Assembly: GCF_022870885.1 (NCBI RefSeq)
Contig: NZ_CP091509.1
Location: 1,860,001-1,924,000, forward strand
Reading direction: 5' to 3'
Length of the DNA: 64,000 nucleotides
Source of the DNA: Neisseria dumasiana
GTDB lineage: Bacteria; Pseudomonadota; Gammaproteobacteria; Burkholderiales; Neisseriaceae
A program made the position numbers and the translations under genes. Of this stretch, positions 18,642 to 27,323 are shown one piece after another. How positions within the stretch are numbered: the first letter of the stretch is position 1; each line of letters begins with the position of its first letter. The notes beneath the pieces were generated by a model. The model searched no databases and was not told the origin of the DNA. It was given only the letters and a program-made list of their open reading frames with translations.

Positions 18642-20019
18642 ATATCTTCTGCTTTAATCCATCTGATAATATTGAAATCAATAGTCCGACAGCCATAACT
18701 GCAGCAGTACCAATTAACAACACCAAGCCAATAGGAAGTGTTGCTCCAGACAAAGCTATTAATACTGCACTTAATGCAGCACTGCCCGCAATAAATCCCA
18801 CCCCAGCAGCAACCGAGCTGATTCCTACTCTTCCAATCAACTCCATAACATCTCTACTGCCTTTCTCATCCAGCATAACTTTATTATAATCTCCAATAAT
18901 ATCAATAGCTAGAGCAACACCTGCAACTCCTCTAGTTGTTCCTCTAGTAACATTTTTTAACACATTGTTCTTAAATGAAAGCCAAACTCTATTTATTTTT
19001 TTTCCAATGTATATACCTCCAGTTAACGGTTTTAATTGGTTTTTATCAAATCCTGCATAAGTAAAGCCAAATGGGGGATTATACCCTTTAAATACAATAG
19101 TCCAGAATCCTCGTATTCGTTTTACCTGTACCTTTCGATTTAATATATTTCTCATTTCAAGGTTGTCCTGCAGATAACCGACACCACTAAAAATAGCAGC
19201 ATACTTTGGCTCACTATAAGCTGCTATTGCTTTGATAAGATCGTTAAAATCTTGTTGGCTAATTATTCCTCTTAGCTCATGTGCACTACACTCTCGTTCA
19301 AGGCTTTTAGGATTCATCCATTCAACATTTGAAGCTGGCTTGAAAATCATGACTACCGCTAACTCATTAATTTTACTAAAACCCTTTGAAGCCGAGTTAA
19401 AAGTATTCTGAACATCTTGAGGTTGATAAGGTTTAAATAAAGTCTTCTCTTTAAATTGAGGGAGGTTTCTCAACCATTGTTGTGAACTATAATTATGCAC
19501 TTGCACAAATGAATCAATATTTATTTGATCTTTACGCCCATCAAAACCGATATAAAGCGGCTCAATCCAAATAGCAGGCTTACTATTATAGCGATTAGCA
19601 TCCATCAAGCTTGGGGTATACCTACCAATTACTTTACCGCCAGCTTTTACCACAAACGTTCCTTTAAAGTACCTGCTAATATGAACACGATAAGCTTCTC
19701 CTGAAGTTATAAAAAATTTTCCGGAAATGAGCTTTTTTGTCTTCAAATCAAAAACACCATAATCTCTAACATTTACAGAACTACTTACTTTTTCAACTTC
19801 AACACTAATTTTACGGGAGCCATTAATACTGAAATTAAAAACTACTTCCCTAACGGTAGCTAAAATAACTTGATAGTCATTATTTGTAGAAATATTATTC
19901 ACAGGCTGCCCTGGAATATAAATGACTCTAGTTTCTTTTTGCTGGGGTATTGAACTTCTCTTAGCAGCTTTTTCAGTTTGTTCTCTTTTAACTCTTGCTC
20001 TTTGTTCTCCGCCACTCAT
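18634..20019 (-). CDS. Putative T6SS cargo effector with C-terminal membrane hairpin
   Basis: 461 residues, no recognised family. The N-terminal half is soluble and beta-rich (VEVEKVSSSVNVRDYGVFDL, GEAYRVHISRYFKGTFVVKA). The C-terminal 64 residues hold a long hydrophobic, glycine- and alanine-rich segment (about 398-452) able to form two membrane helices (SSVAAGVGFIAGSAALSAVL; LPIGLVLLIGTAAVMAVGLL). No signal peptide or PAAR domain is seen. Its start overlaps the vgrG stop in ATGA, so it is coupled to the spike protein that would carry it. By position and shape I infer a membrane-depolarising effector; the toxic activity is not proven by the sequence. It is AT-rich relative to vgrG, which suggests recent exchange. 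Confidence 0.7.
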   Translation of the reverse strand: MSGGEQRARVKREQTEKAAKRSSIPQQKETRVIYIPGQPVNNISTNNDYQVILATVREVVFNFSINGSRKISVEVEKVSSSVNVRDYGVFDLKTKKLISGKFFITSGEAYRVHISRYFKGTFVVKAGGKVIGRYTPSLMDANRYNSKPAIWIEPLYIGFDGRKDQINIDSFVQVHNYSSQQWLRNLPQFKEKTLFKPYQPQDVQNTFNSASKGFSKINELAVVMIFKPASNVEWMNPKSLERECSAHELRGIISQQDFNDLIKAIAAYSEPKYAAIFSGVGYLQDNLEMRNILNRKVQVKRIRGFWTIVFKGYNPPFGFTYAGFDKNQLKPLTGGIYIGKKINRVWLSFKNNVLKNVTRGTTRGVAGVALAIDIIGDYNKVMLDEKGSRDVMELIGRVGISSVAAGVGFIAGSAALSAVLIALSGATLPIGLVLLIGTAAVMAVGLLISILSDGLKQKIYG

Positions 20020-22478
20020 TTTTTATCCTCTCTTTTAGGTTGCGTTGCTTTAAATATTTCAAAAGATATATTTTCTAATTTTCCTTTACCTTCAGTATCC
20101 AACGATATTGTTAAAGTTTTTCCTTGTTTTGAAGTAAAGCTAATAGGTTCTCCCTCAGGTACATTTCCGTAAACATCAATATATTCAATATTAATGTCAC
20201 CTTTTATTTCTTCTTGATTAAAAACCTGATGTAAACTGCTCGGCCCCATCACCTGAAACCCCGCACACTTCACCCACACCATCTTCGGGCAGCCCAATTC
20301 GATGTTGCCGTCTTTAATCTTGATGTACGCCCCGCCGCTGGTCAGCAGGATTTCGTCTTTGGCAGCGACGACCACTTTTCCCGCGCTGCTGGTGATGGTG
20401 GCATCTTTCAGGGCATTGATCTGCATCTCGTCGTTCTGTGCCTGAATCTCCACTTTGCCCTGATTGGCCTGTAACTTCGCCCCTTTGCTCTGTGCAAACA
20501 GGTTGACGCTCCCGACCGCATGGGCGGTAAAGTTGCTGCCGGCGCTGATGTCGGTGTCGCCGCCGCTGATATGGTGGATGTGTTGGCCGGCGGTGTGCAG
20601 CTGGCTTTGCGGGGTGGCGCTGGCAATGCCGTCGGGGGCGGACAGTAAAATCACTTGTCGGTATAAGTCTTTAATACAGTTTTTCAGACGGCCTTCCTGC
20701 TCTTCAGTTAAAGTTCCTTCCGCTTTGGCTGTGTTGGCTGCTTTATTCAAACTCTTCGCTAATGACAATGCCTGTTCCAAATGGGCGATGGCTTCGTCAC
20801 GGTTTAATACTTCTCCCTGTGCACCGCTTTGGCCATCTGAAGAAATAAACAAGCCTTTACCGGCCCTCAGCGCGCCCCAACTGTCGGTACGCAGTTCAAA
20901 CCCTTCGCCGTTGTCGCCACGTTTTTGGCGTTGGCTGTCGACGATATGGCCGAGGTTGAGTTGGGTTTTGCCGTATTCGGTCGCCAGTTTGATATGCTCC
21001 TGCCCCTGTTTGTCTTCCATCCGCAGTTTGTTGTTCGCCCAAGTGCGGATGACGTTGCGGGTGTTCCAATCGGCAGGTACGTGGTCGGGGTGGGAGCTGT
21101 CGTGCATCACGCCACTGATGTAGGGTCTGTCGGGATTGCCCTGTACGAACGACAGCATCACTTCGGTGCCTTCGTGCAGCGGGAAGTGTTGGCCGTAGTC
21201 GGGGCCGGCATAGGGTTTGGCCAGGCGGATGGGACGGCTTTCTCCGCCCGGGCTCCATTCGTCGAGGTCGAACGGCAGTTTGACGCGGTAGCGCCCCATG
21301 TTGTCGATATAGGCGTATGTGTAGTTGCCGGGGCTGGTGACTCTGGCGGGTAGGCTGCCCTGTATCTTAGGCAGCGGGGTGATGCGTTCGGGGCGGAAGA
21401 TGCTGTCGGCGGGGATGGCGGTGAAAGTATGGCTGTATGCTTGGTCGCGGCTGCCGCTGTGGGTGAGTGACACCGCCAACCAGCCGTTGGGCGCTTCGCT
21501 GAAGCTCGGGGCCGTCTGAAACACCAGGCCGGGGCTGAGGGCGGTAATGTTGCCGCTGCCGGAGGCAACAATACGGCGGCTGTGGTCGAGCTGTTGCAGT
21601 AAGGCCGTCTGAAGTTGGGCTTCTGCGGGTGTCTTTTGATGCAAACCCCAATGGCTGTCGCTGCCGAGTAAGACGCTGCTGTCGCTTTCCTTATCTTTAG
21701 CTGTTACTTGGGACGACAAATCGGTATCGGCATCGCGGTAGTTGTAGTCGCCGACGCGGATGGATTCGAGGATGGGGTTGTGTTTTACCTGTAAGGCGAA
21801 CACCGCTTCGGCTCCGACGCTCTCCAATCCGCCGTGGGGGCGGTAGGGATAGGGAAAGGTATTACCGCGAAAATAATGGGCGGTATCGTCACCGAATACC
21901 GCCACATCGCCATATTGGGCATTCTGCTCGAAGGCGTACCAGATGCCTTCTTCTTCGCACAGCCGGTTGAGAAAGGCGAAGTCGCTTTCCTGATACTGGG
22001 TCACATACTCGCGCACACCGTATTCGCGTGAGGTATTGAAACGGAAATCAACGCCGGAGAAGCCGTGGTGTTTCAGCAGCGACGAAATAATGTCGGGCAC
22101 GTTTTGGTTTTGAAACAGACGCGAAGTGCGGTGATGCTTCAATGCGGCGATGCGGGGTTCCAATACCATGCGGTAACGGGTTTCGTCGGCCGATACCGAC
22201 AACTTCTCGCAGGAAGTGATGATGCCGCTCCATTCCTTCAACGGCTCGGGAGCCAACATCCCTTCGATCAATCCCAACACATCAGAGCTTACCGGCGTCA
22301 CCGTAAACTTAGCCGCTTGGTTGATGTACGACGACAGCGGCAAATCGGCATCGGCGGAAGTGAGTTCGATGTCGAGACGGTAGGCTGTATTCAATGCTTC
22401 GGTGGCGGTGAAGGAGACGACGGAGAGGGAGGGGCTGAAACGGGAGAAGGTGAGGTGGTAGGATTGGGTTTGGGTCAT
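20016..22478 (-). CDS. vgrG: Type VI secretion system spike protein VgrG (TssI)
   Basis: Trimeric spike at the tip of the T6SS tube. 820 residues: gp27-like base (about 1-400, with HRTSRLFQNQNVPDIISSLL and YQESDFAFLNRLCEEEGIWY), gp5-like OB fold (YIDNMGRYRVKLPFDLDEWS, EGTEVMLSFVQGNPDRPYIS), a charged segment and a DUF2345 beta-helix (about 600-750). Residues from about 750 on form a C-terminal extension (NIEYIDVYGNVPEGEPISFT) in AT-rich DNA, unlike the rest, probably an adaptor for the next gene's product. Uptake sequences occur inside the gene. No T6SS structural genes are in the window, so this is an orphan vgrG island served by an apparatus elsewhere. Confidence 0.95.
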   Translation of the reverse strand: MTQTQSYHLTFSRFSPSLSVVSFTATEALNTAYRLDIELTSADADLPLSSYINQAAKFTVTPVSSDVLGLIEGMLAPEPLKEWSGIITSCEKLSVSADETRYRMVLEPRIAALKHHRTSRLFQNQNVPDIISSLLKHHGFSGVDFRFNTSREYGVREYVTQYQESDFAFLNRLCEEEGIWYAFEQNAQYGDVAVFGDDTAHYFRGNTFPYPYRPHGGLESVGAEAVFALQVKHNPILESIRVGDYNYRDADTDLSSQVTAKDKESDSSVLLGSDSHWGLHQKTPAEAQLQTALLQQLDHSRRIVASGSGNITALSPGLVFQTAPSFSEAPNGWLAVSLTHSGSRDQAYSHTFTAIPADSIFRPERITPLPKIQGSLPARVTSPGNYTYAYIDNMGRYRVKLPFDLDEWSPGGESRPIRLAKPYAGPDYGQHFPLHEGTEVMLSFVQGNPDRPYISGVMHDSSHPDHVPADWNTRNVIRTWANNKLRMEDKQGQEHIKLATEYGKTQLNLGHIVDSQRQKRGDNGEGFELRTDSWGALRAGKGLFISSDGQSGAQGEVLNRDEAIAHLEQALSLAKSLNKAANTAKAEGTLTEEQEGRLKNCIKDLYRQVILLSAPDGIASATPQSQLHTAGQHIHHISGGDTDISAGSNFTAHAVGSVNLFAQSKGAKLQANQGKVEIQAQNDEMQINALKDATITSSAGKVVVAAKDEILLTSGGAYIKIKDGNIELGCPKMVWVKCAGFQVMGPSSLHQVFNQEEIKGDINIEYIDVYGNVPEGEPISFTSKQGKTLTISLDTEGKGKLENISFEIFKATQPKREDKK

Positions 22479-22573
22479 CGCGGGCGTTCCAAAGCGGTGT
22501 GTCTAAAGGAGATTATGCTTTGGAAATATATCAGAACGGATATTTATTTTCCATTTGCATATGATAAAAGGCC

Positions 22574-23649
22574 CTTAGATTCTAATTTCAAGTGCAACAC
22601 TCAGGCAGTAGTGGTTGGAACAGATTCAAGAATAAAACACTTGGCGTTTCATAGCCAAGTGTTTTTCTTGGCCGGTGGTTCAGCTCATCCTGAACCCTAC
22701 GTATTTCCCGCTCACTAATGTTGCGGAAATCCGTTTGTTTGGGGAAGTATTGGCGGATGAGTCCGTTGGTGTTTTCATTCAGCGCCTTTTCCCAAGAACG
22801 GTAAGGACGGCAGAAATAGGTTTCAGCCGCCAATGCTTTGGCTATTCGGGTGTGGCGGTAGAATTCCTTGCCGTTATCCATGGTGATGGTGTGCACCCTG
22901 TCTTTATGCGCCCTCAGCGCCCGAATGACGGCATTGGCCGTATCTTGGGCTTTGAAGTTCTTCAATTTGCAGATAATGGTATAGCGGGTAACCCGTTCGA
23001 CCGGTGTCAATAATGCGCTTTTCTGATCTTTGCCGACGATGGTGTCGGCTTCCCAGTCGCCTATACGGGATTTTTCGTCGACGATGGCGGGTCGGTTTTC
23101 AATGCCTGTGCGGTCGGGGACTTTGCCTCTGCTCCATGTGCTGCCGTAACGTTTACGGTAGGATTTGCTGCATATTCTGAGGTGCTGCCACAAAGTGCCG
23201 CCGTTGCTTTTGTCGTCGCGCAGATAGTTATAGACGGTGCTGTGGTGGAGTGTGATTTGGTGGTGTTTGTGCAAATAGGCACACACTTGCTCGGGGCTGA
23301 GTTTGCGGCGGATGAGGGTAGCGATGTGTTGGATCAGCTGCGAATGGAGCTTATAGGGCTTTCTTTTGCGCTGCTTGGTAAGCCGGCTTTGCTGTCGGGC
23401 TTTTTCGGCACTGTATTGCTGCCCTTGTGGGCAGTGCCGTTTGATTTCGCGGCTGATGGTGCTTTTATGGCGGTTAAGCCGTTTGGCGATTTCGCTGATG
23501 CTGTGGTGGCGGGACAGGTATTGGATGTGGTATCGTTCGTCTTGGGTCAGTTGTGTGTAGCTCATACTTTCTTGCAGGAAAGGCCGTATGCTACCGCATA
23601 CTGGCCTTTTTCTGTTGTGGAAAGTTGCACTTCAAATTTGAATCCGCTG
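22574..23649 (-). mobile_element. IS30-family insertion sequence, IS1655-like, copy 2
   Basis: A 1076-bp copy of the element at 9534-10615, in the same orientation and nearly identical; 6 bp shorter just before the transposase start. Inverted-repeat cores are at 22578-22598 and 23624-23644. The flanking 2-bp repeat is CC, and removing the element rebuilds the uptake sequence AGGCCGTCTGAA followed by its inverted partner (23659-23672). It sits upstream of vgrG, 95 bases from its start. Confidence 0.9.
22588..23565 (-). CDS. IS30-family transposase, IS1655-like copy 2
   Basis: Intact 325-residue DDE transposase, nearly identical to copy 1. The first Met is MSYTQLTQDE. Helix-turn-helix and the catalytic D, D and E motifs are present as in copy 1. 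Confidence 0.93.
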   Translation of the reverse strand: MSYTQLTQDERYHIQYLSRHHSISEIAKRLNRHKSTISREIKRHCPQGQQYSAEKARQQSRLTKQRKRKPYKLHSQLIQHIATLIRRKLSPEQVCAYLHKHHQITLHHSTVYNYLRDDKSNGGTLWQHLRICSKSYRKRYGSTWSRGKVPDRTGIENRPAIVDEKSRIGDWEADTIVGKDQKSALLTPVERVTRYTIICKLKNFKAQDTANAVIRALRAHKDRVHTITMDNGKEFYRHTRIAKALAAETYFCRPYRSWEKALNENTNGLIRQYFPKQTDFRNISEREIRRVQDELNHRPRKTLGYETPSVLFLNLFQPLLPECCT

Positions 23650-23773
23650 CCGTCTGAAAGTTTCAGACGGCCTCGTAAAATGAAATTACCCATACAATGA
23701 GTTCCTCACTTGGCTGCAGCTGCGCAAAAAACGGCAAATGAATTCATGACACCAACCAGTGCACAAAAAATAG

Positions 23774-23941
23774 ACTTCAAGTGCGATAAGCCTGGCAGAA
23801 TCATCAAGATTAAAATACAGCCGCTACACCAGCATAACCAAAGTGCTGGGCGACCGAACTTTTATAAACGAGAATGGTTTTGCCGGAGTGACAAACGTAT
23901 TAACGAGTGAAGATTTATATATATATGAAAAAAGTCGGTGA
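23774..23941 (+). pseudogene. Possible 3' tail of a decayed gene
   Basis: The frame after a TAG at 23771 codes 55 residues ending KVLGDRTFINENGFAGVTNV-LTSEDLYIYEKSR and stops inside a strong terminator. The composition reads like the end of a real secreted or soluble protein, but no start codon or ribosome-binding site is seen and I do not recognise the family. A competing frame (23710-23910) looks less protein-like. It may be the tail of a gene lost by recombination near the IS. Confidence 0.35.
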
Positions 23942-23960
23942 TTAATCACCGACTTTTTTC
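23927..23960. terminator. Perfect 34-bp palindromic terminator
   Basis: Two 17-base arms (23927-23943 and 23944-23960) of GAAAAAAGTCGGTGATT and its complement, ending in a T-run; it works in both directions. Confidence 0.9.
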
Positions 23961-24050
23961 ATGAGGTACACAATATGGTACATAAAACAGATATAACCCG
24001 AAATTCATTATATTAATTATCAATATTAATTATCAGGTTACGATAAGATT

Positions 24051-24127
24051 TGGCGGAGTGGACGGGGCTCGAACCCGCGACCCCCGGCGTGACAGGCCGG
24101 TATTCTAACCAACTGAACTACCACTCC
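24051..24127 (-). tRNA. tRNA-Asp (anticodon GTC)
   Basis: 77 bases with encoded CCA. The 7-bp acceptor stem GGAGTGG/CCACTCC, D-arm, anticodon loop with GTC and T-arm GGTTCGAGCC are all present. Confidence 0.97.
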
Positions 24128-24139
24128 GCGCAGAAAACT

Positions 24140-24215
24140 TGGTGGGTGATGACGGAGTCGAACCGCCGACATTCTGCTTGTAAGGCAGACGCTCTACCAA
24201 CTGAGCTAATCACCC
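24140..24215 (-). tRNA. tRNA-Val (anticodon TAC)
   Basis: 76 bases with encoded CCA. Acceptor GGGTGAT/ATCACCC, anticodon loop CTTACAA and T-arm GGTTCGACTCC are present. It is upstream of tRNA-Asp in one transcript, 12 bases apart. Confidence 0.97.
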
Positions 24216-24345
24216 GCGTCGTTGCGAAAACGCAATTAAAACAAATTTTCATACCGTACGCAAGCATTAATTGCATCTACTATTAACCATATTTAAATAA
24301 GAATTTGAAATAAAAATACAATTACTTTATTTCACACTCTAAAAT

Positions 24346-24936
24346 CTAAAACCAATGACCTAGTTTTTGCGCTTTAGTATTTAAATAATGTTCGTTTTCG
24401 GCATTCTCTCCTACCTGCAAAGGCACTCTTTCCACTATTTTAATACCTGCATCACCTAAAACCTGCACTTTCTCTGGATTATTGGTTAATAACGCCACTT
24501 CTTTTACACCCAAATGGTCAAAAATATGCTTGGCCAACCTGAAATCACGAGCATCCACCGGCAAACCTAAGGCAACATTGGCTTCAACAGTATCCAAACC
24601 TTGATCTTGCAGCTGGTAAGCTCGGATTTTGTTAATCAATCCAATACCCCGCCCTTCCTGCCTCAGATAAACAATCGCTCCGCGGCCTGCCTTTTGAATT
24701 GCCTGCATCGCAGCTTGAAGCTGCGGGCCGCAATCACATTTTTGTGAAAATAAAGCATCTCCCGTTAAGCATTCTGAGTGTATGCGTGCCAACACAGGTT
24801 TTCCGTCTGCGATATTACCCATTGTTATCGCAACGTGTTCTTGACCACTGTTTACTTCTTCAAAACCATGCAGTGTAAATACACCCCATTCGGTGGGCAA
24901 ACGGCAGGAAGCAACAAATTTAACCGGTTTACTCAT
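24346..24936 (-). CDS. ribA: GTP cyclohydrolase II
   Basis: First step of riboflavin synthesis: opens the imidazole ring of GTP. 196 residues. The zinc site is [17 protein letters not shown] (Cys-x10-Cys-x-Cys); the catalytic block [20 protein letters not shown] and [11 protein letters not shown] are complete. The start at 24936 ([10 protein letters not shown]) is preferred; the frame runs open to 24957. It overlaps the end of the upstream gene by 8 bases, so they are co-translated. It is a stand-alone RibA without the RibB fusion. Confidence 0.95.
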   Translation of the reverse strand: MSKPVKFVASCRLPTEWGVFTLHGFEEVNSGQEHVAITMGNIADGKPVLARIHSECLTGDALFSQKCDCGPQLQAAMQAIQKAGRGAIVYLRQEGRGIGLINKIRAYQLQDQGLDTVEANVALGLPVDARDFRLAKHIFDHLGVKEVALLTNNPEKVQVLGDAGIKIVERVPLQVGENAENEHYLNTKAQKLGHWF

Positions 24937-25600
24937 GATTGTTTTCCGATAATTCAATATTTAACAATTCGCTCAAAGGCTGAGCCAAAGCCAGCGACAA
25001 AGCCACCCATTCGGCTTGGTTCTCATCATCCAATATATCTTTCTCTGCATATTCAACATGAACCACACCCAATACAGCACCGCTATCGGTGCAAACAGGC
25101 AGGGAAATCTGGCTGCTGCTGCGCTTGTGGTGAATTCCCTCCAACTCTCCTTGCTGCAACCACAGTTCAACGTCATCAACTAAATTCAGCCATCCGGTTT
25201 GCGCTGTTCGTACCGGTAGATATGAACGGTTCAGCTCTTCATCAACCAATAGTTTTTGCTCGATAGGTTTGCCTTGTTGTACCAAACGTAGTAAACACCG
25301 TTGGTTGTTTTCAGACGGCATCAATATATATACCGTTGCATTTTGAGCTTTTTCAACCCGGCTAAACACCGAATCCAAAGCCATAAAAATCTGTTTCAAC
25401 AAAACTTCATTTTCGGCCTCTTGCCCGACGTAATCCGACAACACCACTCCATCAGCAACATACCACAATACGGAACGGTCTATTGAAGCATGGCCGGCAT
25501 CCATTACAGCCCTAACAGCCAAATAAGACATATGTACTCTATCTTTGGGCAAACTTAATCCTTGAGTTTGGAGGTAATCCTGAATTTTCCCAACAGGCAT
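24929..25600 (-). CDS. GAF-like domain protein of unknown function
   Basis: 223 residues. The C-terminal part resembles a GAF domain ([20 protein letters not shown] followed by an acidic helix and [16 protein letters not shown]). The N-terminal part ([40 protein letters not shown]) I cannot assign. GAF domains bind small ligands or serve signalling. It overlaps ribA by 8 bases and is its upstream operon partner; a link with flavin metabolism is only a guess. Confidence 0.7.
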   Translation of the reverse strand: MPVGKIQDYLQTQGLSLPKDRVHMSYLAVRAVMDAGHASIDRSVLWYVADGVVLSDYVGQEAENEVLLKQIFMALDSVFSRVEKAQNATVYILMPSENNQRCLLRLVQQGKPIEQKLLVDEELNRSYLPVRTAQTGWLNLVDDVELWLQQGELEGIHHKRSSSQISLPVCTDSGAVLGVVHVEYAEKDILDDENQAEWVALSLALAQPLSELLNIELSENNHE

Positions 25601-25764
25601 AAACTTTCCTTTTGCTACGGCATTTCATTTTAATTTTAGGTCGTCTGAAATGTTCAGACGGCTAAAGCCTATCAGTAAATTAAGCCGGCTATGATGTTTT
25701 TCAAGTGGGAAACATATTGCATCTTTGGATGTTTACAGTATAATTATGAGCTTATTCAAATTAA

Positions 25765-25849
25765 GCGGAAGTGGCGAAATTGGTAGACGCACTGGATTTA
25801 GGTTCCAGCGCCGCAAGGTGTGAGAGTTCGAGTCTCTCCTTCCGCACCA
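25765..25849 (+). tRNA. tRNA-Leu (anticodon TAG)
   Basis: 85 bases with long variable arm and encoded CCA; acceptor GCGGAAG/CTTCCGC, anticodon loop TTTAGGT, T-arm GAGTTCGAGTCTC. A TATAAT-like box lies about 30 bases upstream. The 3' end is the likely integration site of the following element. Confidence 0.97.
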
Positions 25850-25861
25850 CCCTATAAAAAT

Positions 25862-25885
25862 AACAGCCTTTACGGGCTGTTTTTT
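25862..25885 (+). terminator. Rho-independent terminator after tRNA-Leu
   Basis: AACAGCC/GGCTGTT stem (25862-25868 with 25875-25881) followed by a run of T. Confidence 0.8.
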
Positions 25886-26019
25886 TACGTCTGATACTGT
25901 CCAACGCCACAAACCAAGATTCAAGCACAGCAAGGCTTACAGCCCGATAAAGGGCATTTTCAGACAGCCTTGATTATCCAATACAGTAAAATCCCGTCTA
26001 ATTGAATAAACCAAAAAAC

Positions 26020-26037
26020 GGGGGTATATTTGGGGGT
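26020..26037. repeat. Direct repeat GGGGGTATATTTGGGGGT, left copy
   Basis: 18 bp, identical to 37569-37586. It lies just before the integrase start. A shorter inverted piece (ATACCCCTA, ATACCCCCA) follows at 26046-26069. Likely integrase arm-binding or attachment-related site. Confidence 0.7.
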
Positions 26038-26071
26038 GCCTGAAAATACCCCTAAAAAAAATACCCCCAAA

Positions 26072-27298
26072 ATGCCGTTAAACGACCGCCAAATAAAGAA
26101 CGCGAAGCCCGCCACCAAGCCTTATAAGCTGGCAGACGGCGGCGGTATGTTTTTACAGGTTACGCCAGCGGGCGGGAAGCTATGGCGGCTGAAATACCGC
26201 ATAGACGGCAAAGAGAAATTACTTTCAATCGGAAAATATCCCGCCGTTTCTTTGAGCGAAGCCCGAGAAGCCGCCGAAAATGCCCGCCGTCTGATTGCAA
26301 CAGGACAAGACCCCAGCGCAGCCAAACAACAGGCCAAGCAAGAGCGGCAAGCCGCCCTATTAAATACCTTTGCAGCGGTAACGAAGCAATGGCACACCAA
26401 AAACCTGCCCCGCTGGAAAGAGAAACACGCCGCCCGCATCATGCAGTATTTTGAATCGGACGTTTTCCCGCATATCGGCAACCGCCCGATTAAAGAATTG
26501 CGGGTAAGCGATATTAAGGCCGTAATCGAACGTATAGCCGAGCGGGGCGCATTGGAAACGGCAGAAAAAATCAGGCAATGGATAGGCAGCGTTTTCAACC
26601 ATGCCGCCTTGCTGGAACTGACAGACGGCAACCCAGCCGCCCCGCTTGTCGGCTATTTACCGAAAAAAGAAGCGGCACACATGCCCGCCCTGCCCCGTGA
26701 AGAACTGACGGAGTTTTACCGCCGTTTGATATTGGCCGATACACACCAACAAAACCGTATATGTGTGATGCTGATTATGCTTTGCTTCGCCCGCAATACC
26801 GAAATACGCGGCGGCAAATGGCAGGAAATCGACTTTGATAAGAAAATATGGACAATACCGGCGGAACGCATGAAACGCCCCCGACCGCACGTTATCCCGC
26901 TGGCAGATTGGCCGCTTGAGCTACTGACAGAGCTACACGCCATCACGGGGCACAGCCCGTTTCTATTCCCCAGCCGAACCGCCATAGACGGCCATATCAG
27001 CGAAAACACGGCAGGCAAAATCATTAACAACATGGGCTATAAAGGCATTGCGACACCGCACGGATTCCGCAGCCTTGCCAGCAGCCTACTAAACGAACAG
27101 GGCTACAATCCCGATGCAATCGAACGGCAGTTAGCCCATATCGACGACAACAAAATCAGAGCAGCCTATAACCGCACGGACTACATGGCCGAGCGGGTAG
27201 AAATGATGCAATGGTATTCAGATTATTTGCGGGAACGGTACAACCAAGCCCGCGCGATGATTGAGAGTGAAACAGGCAGCCGAGAACAGGCCGTCTGA
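26072..27298 (+). CDS. int: P4-type tyrosine recombinase (integrase)
   Basis: Site-specific recombinase that integrates and excises the element. 408 residues. The N-terminal DUF4102-type arm-binding domain (LNDRQIKNAKPATKPYKLAD, GGKLWRLKYRIDGKEKLLSI, YPAVSLSEAREAA) is followed by a SAM-like core-binding domain and the catalytic domain. Catalytic residues visible: Arg in CFARNTEIRGGKW, His and Arg in TPHGFRSLAS, His in RQLAHIDDN and Tyr in AAYNRTDYM. ATG 26072 gives the usual start; upstream codons read through the repeated GGGGGTA sites. It reads away from tRNA-Leu into the element. Confidence 0.95.
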   Translation: MPLNDRQIKNAKPATKPYKLADGGGMFLQVTPAGGKLWRLKYRIDGKEKLLSIGKYPAVSLSEAREAAENARRLIATGQDPSAAKQQAKQERQAALLNTFAAVTKQWHTKNLPRWKEKHAARIMQYFESDVFPHIGNRPIKELRVSDIKAVIERIAERGALETAEKIRQWIGSVFNHAALLELTDGNPAAPLVGYLPKKEAAHMPALPREELTEFYRRLILADTHQQNRICVMLIMLCFARNTEIRGGKWQEIDFDKKIWTIPAERMKRPRPHVIPLADWPLELLTELHAITGHSPFLFPSRTAIDGHISENTAGKIINNMGYKGIATPHGFRSLASSLLNEQGYNPDAIERQLAHIDDNKIRAAYNRTDYMAERVEMMQWYSDYLRERYNQARAMIESETGSREQAV

Positions 27299-27323
27299 AG
27301 AAGTAGATAGGAGCTATGAATAT

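Noticed and set aside
10616..22573. Whole IS-bracketed segment as a recent foreign island
   Set aside because: apt, gmk, rpoZ and spoT are core genes with normal composition; only the vgrG-to-SEL1 part looks acquired.
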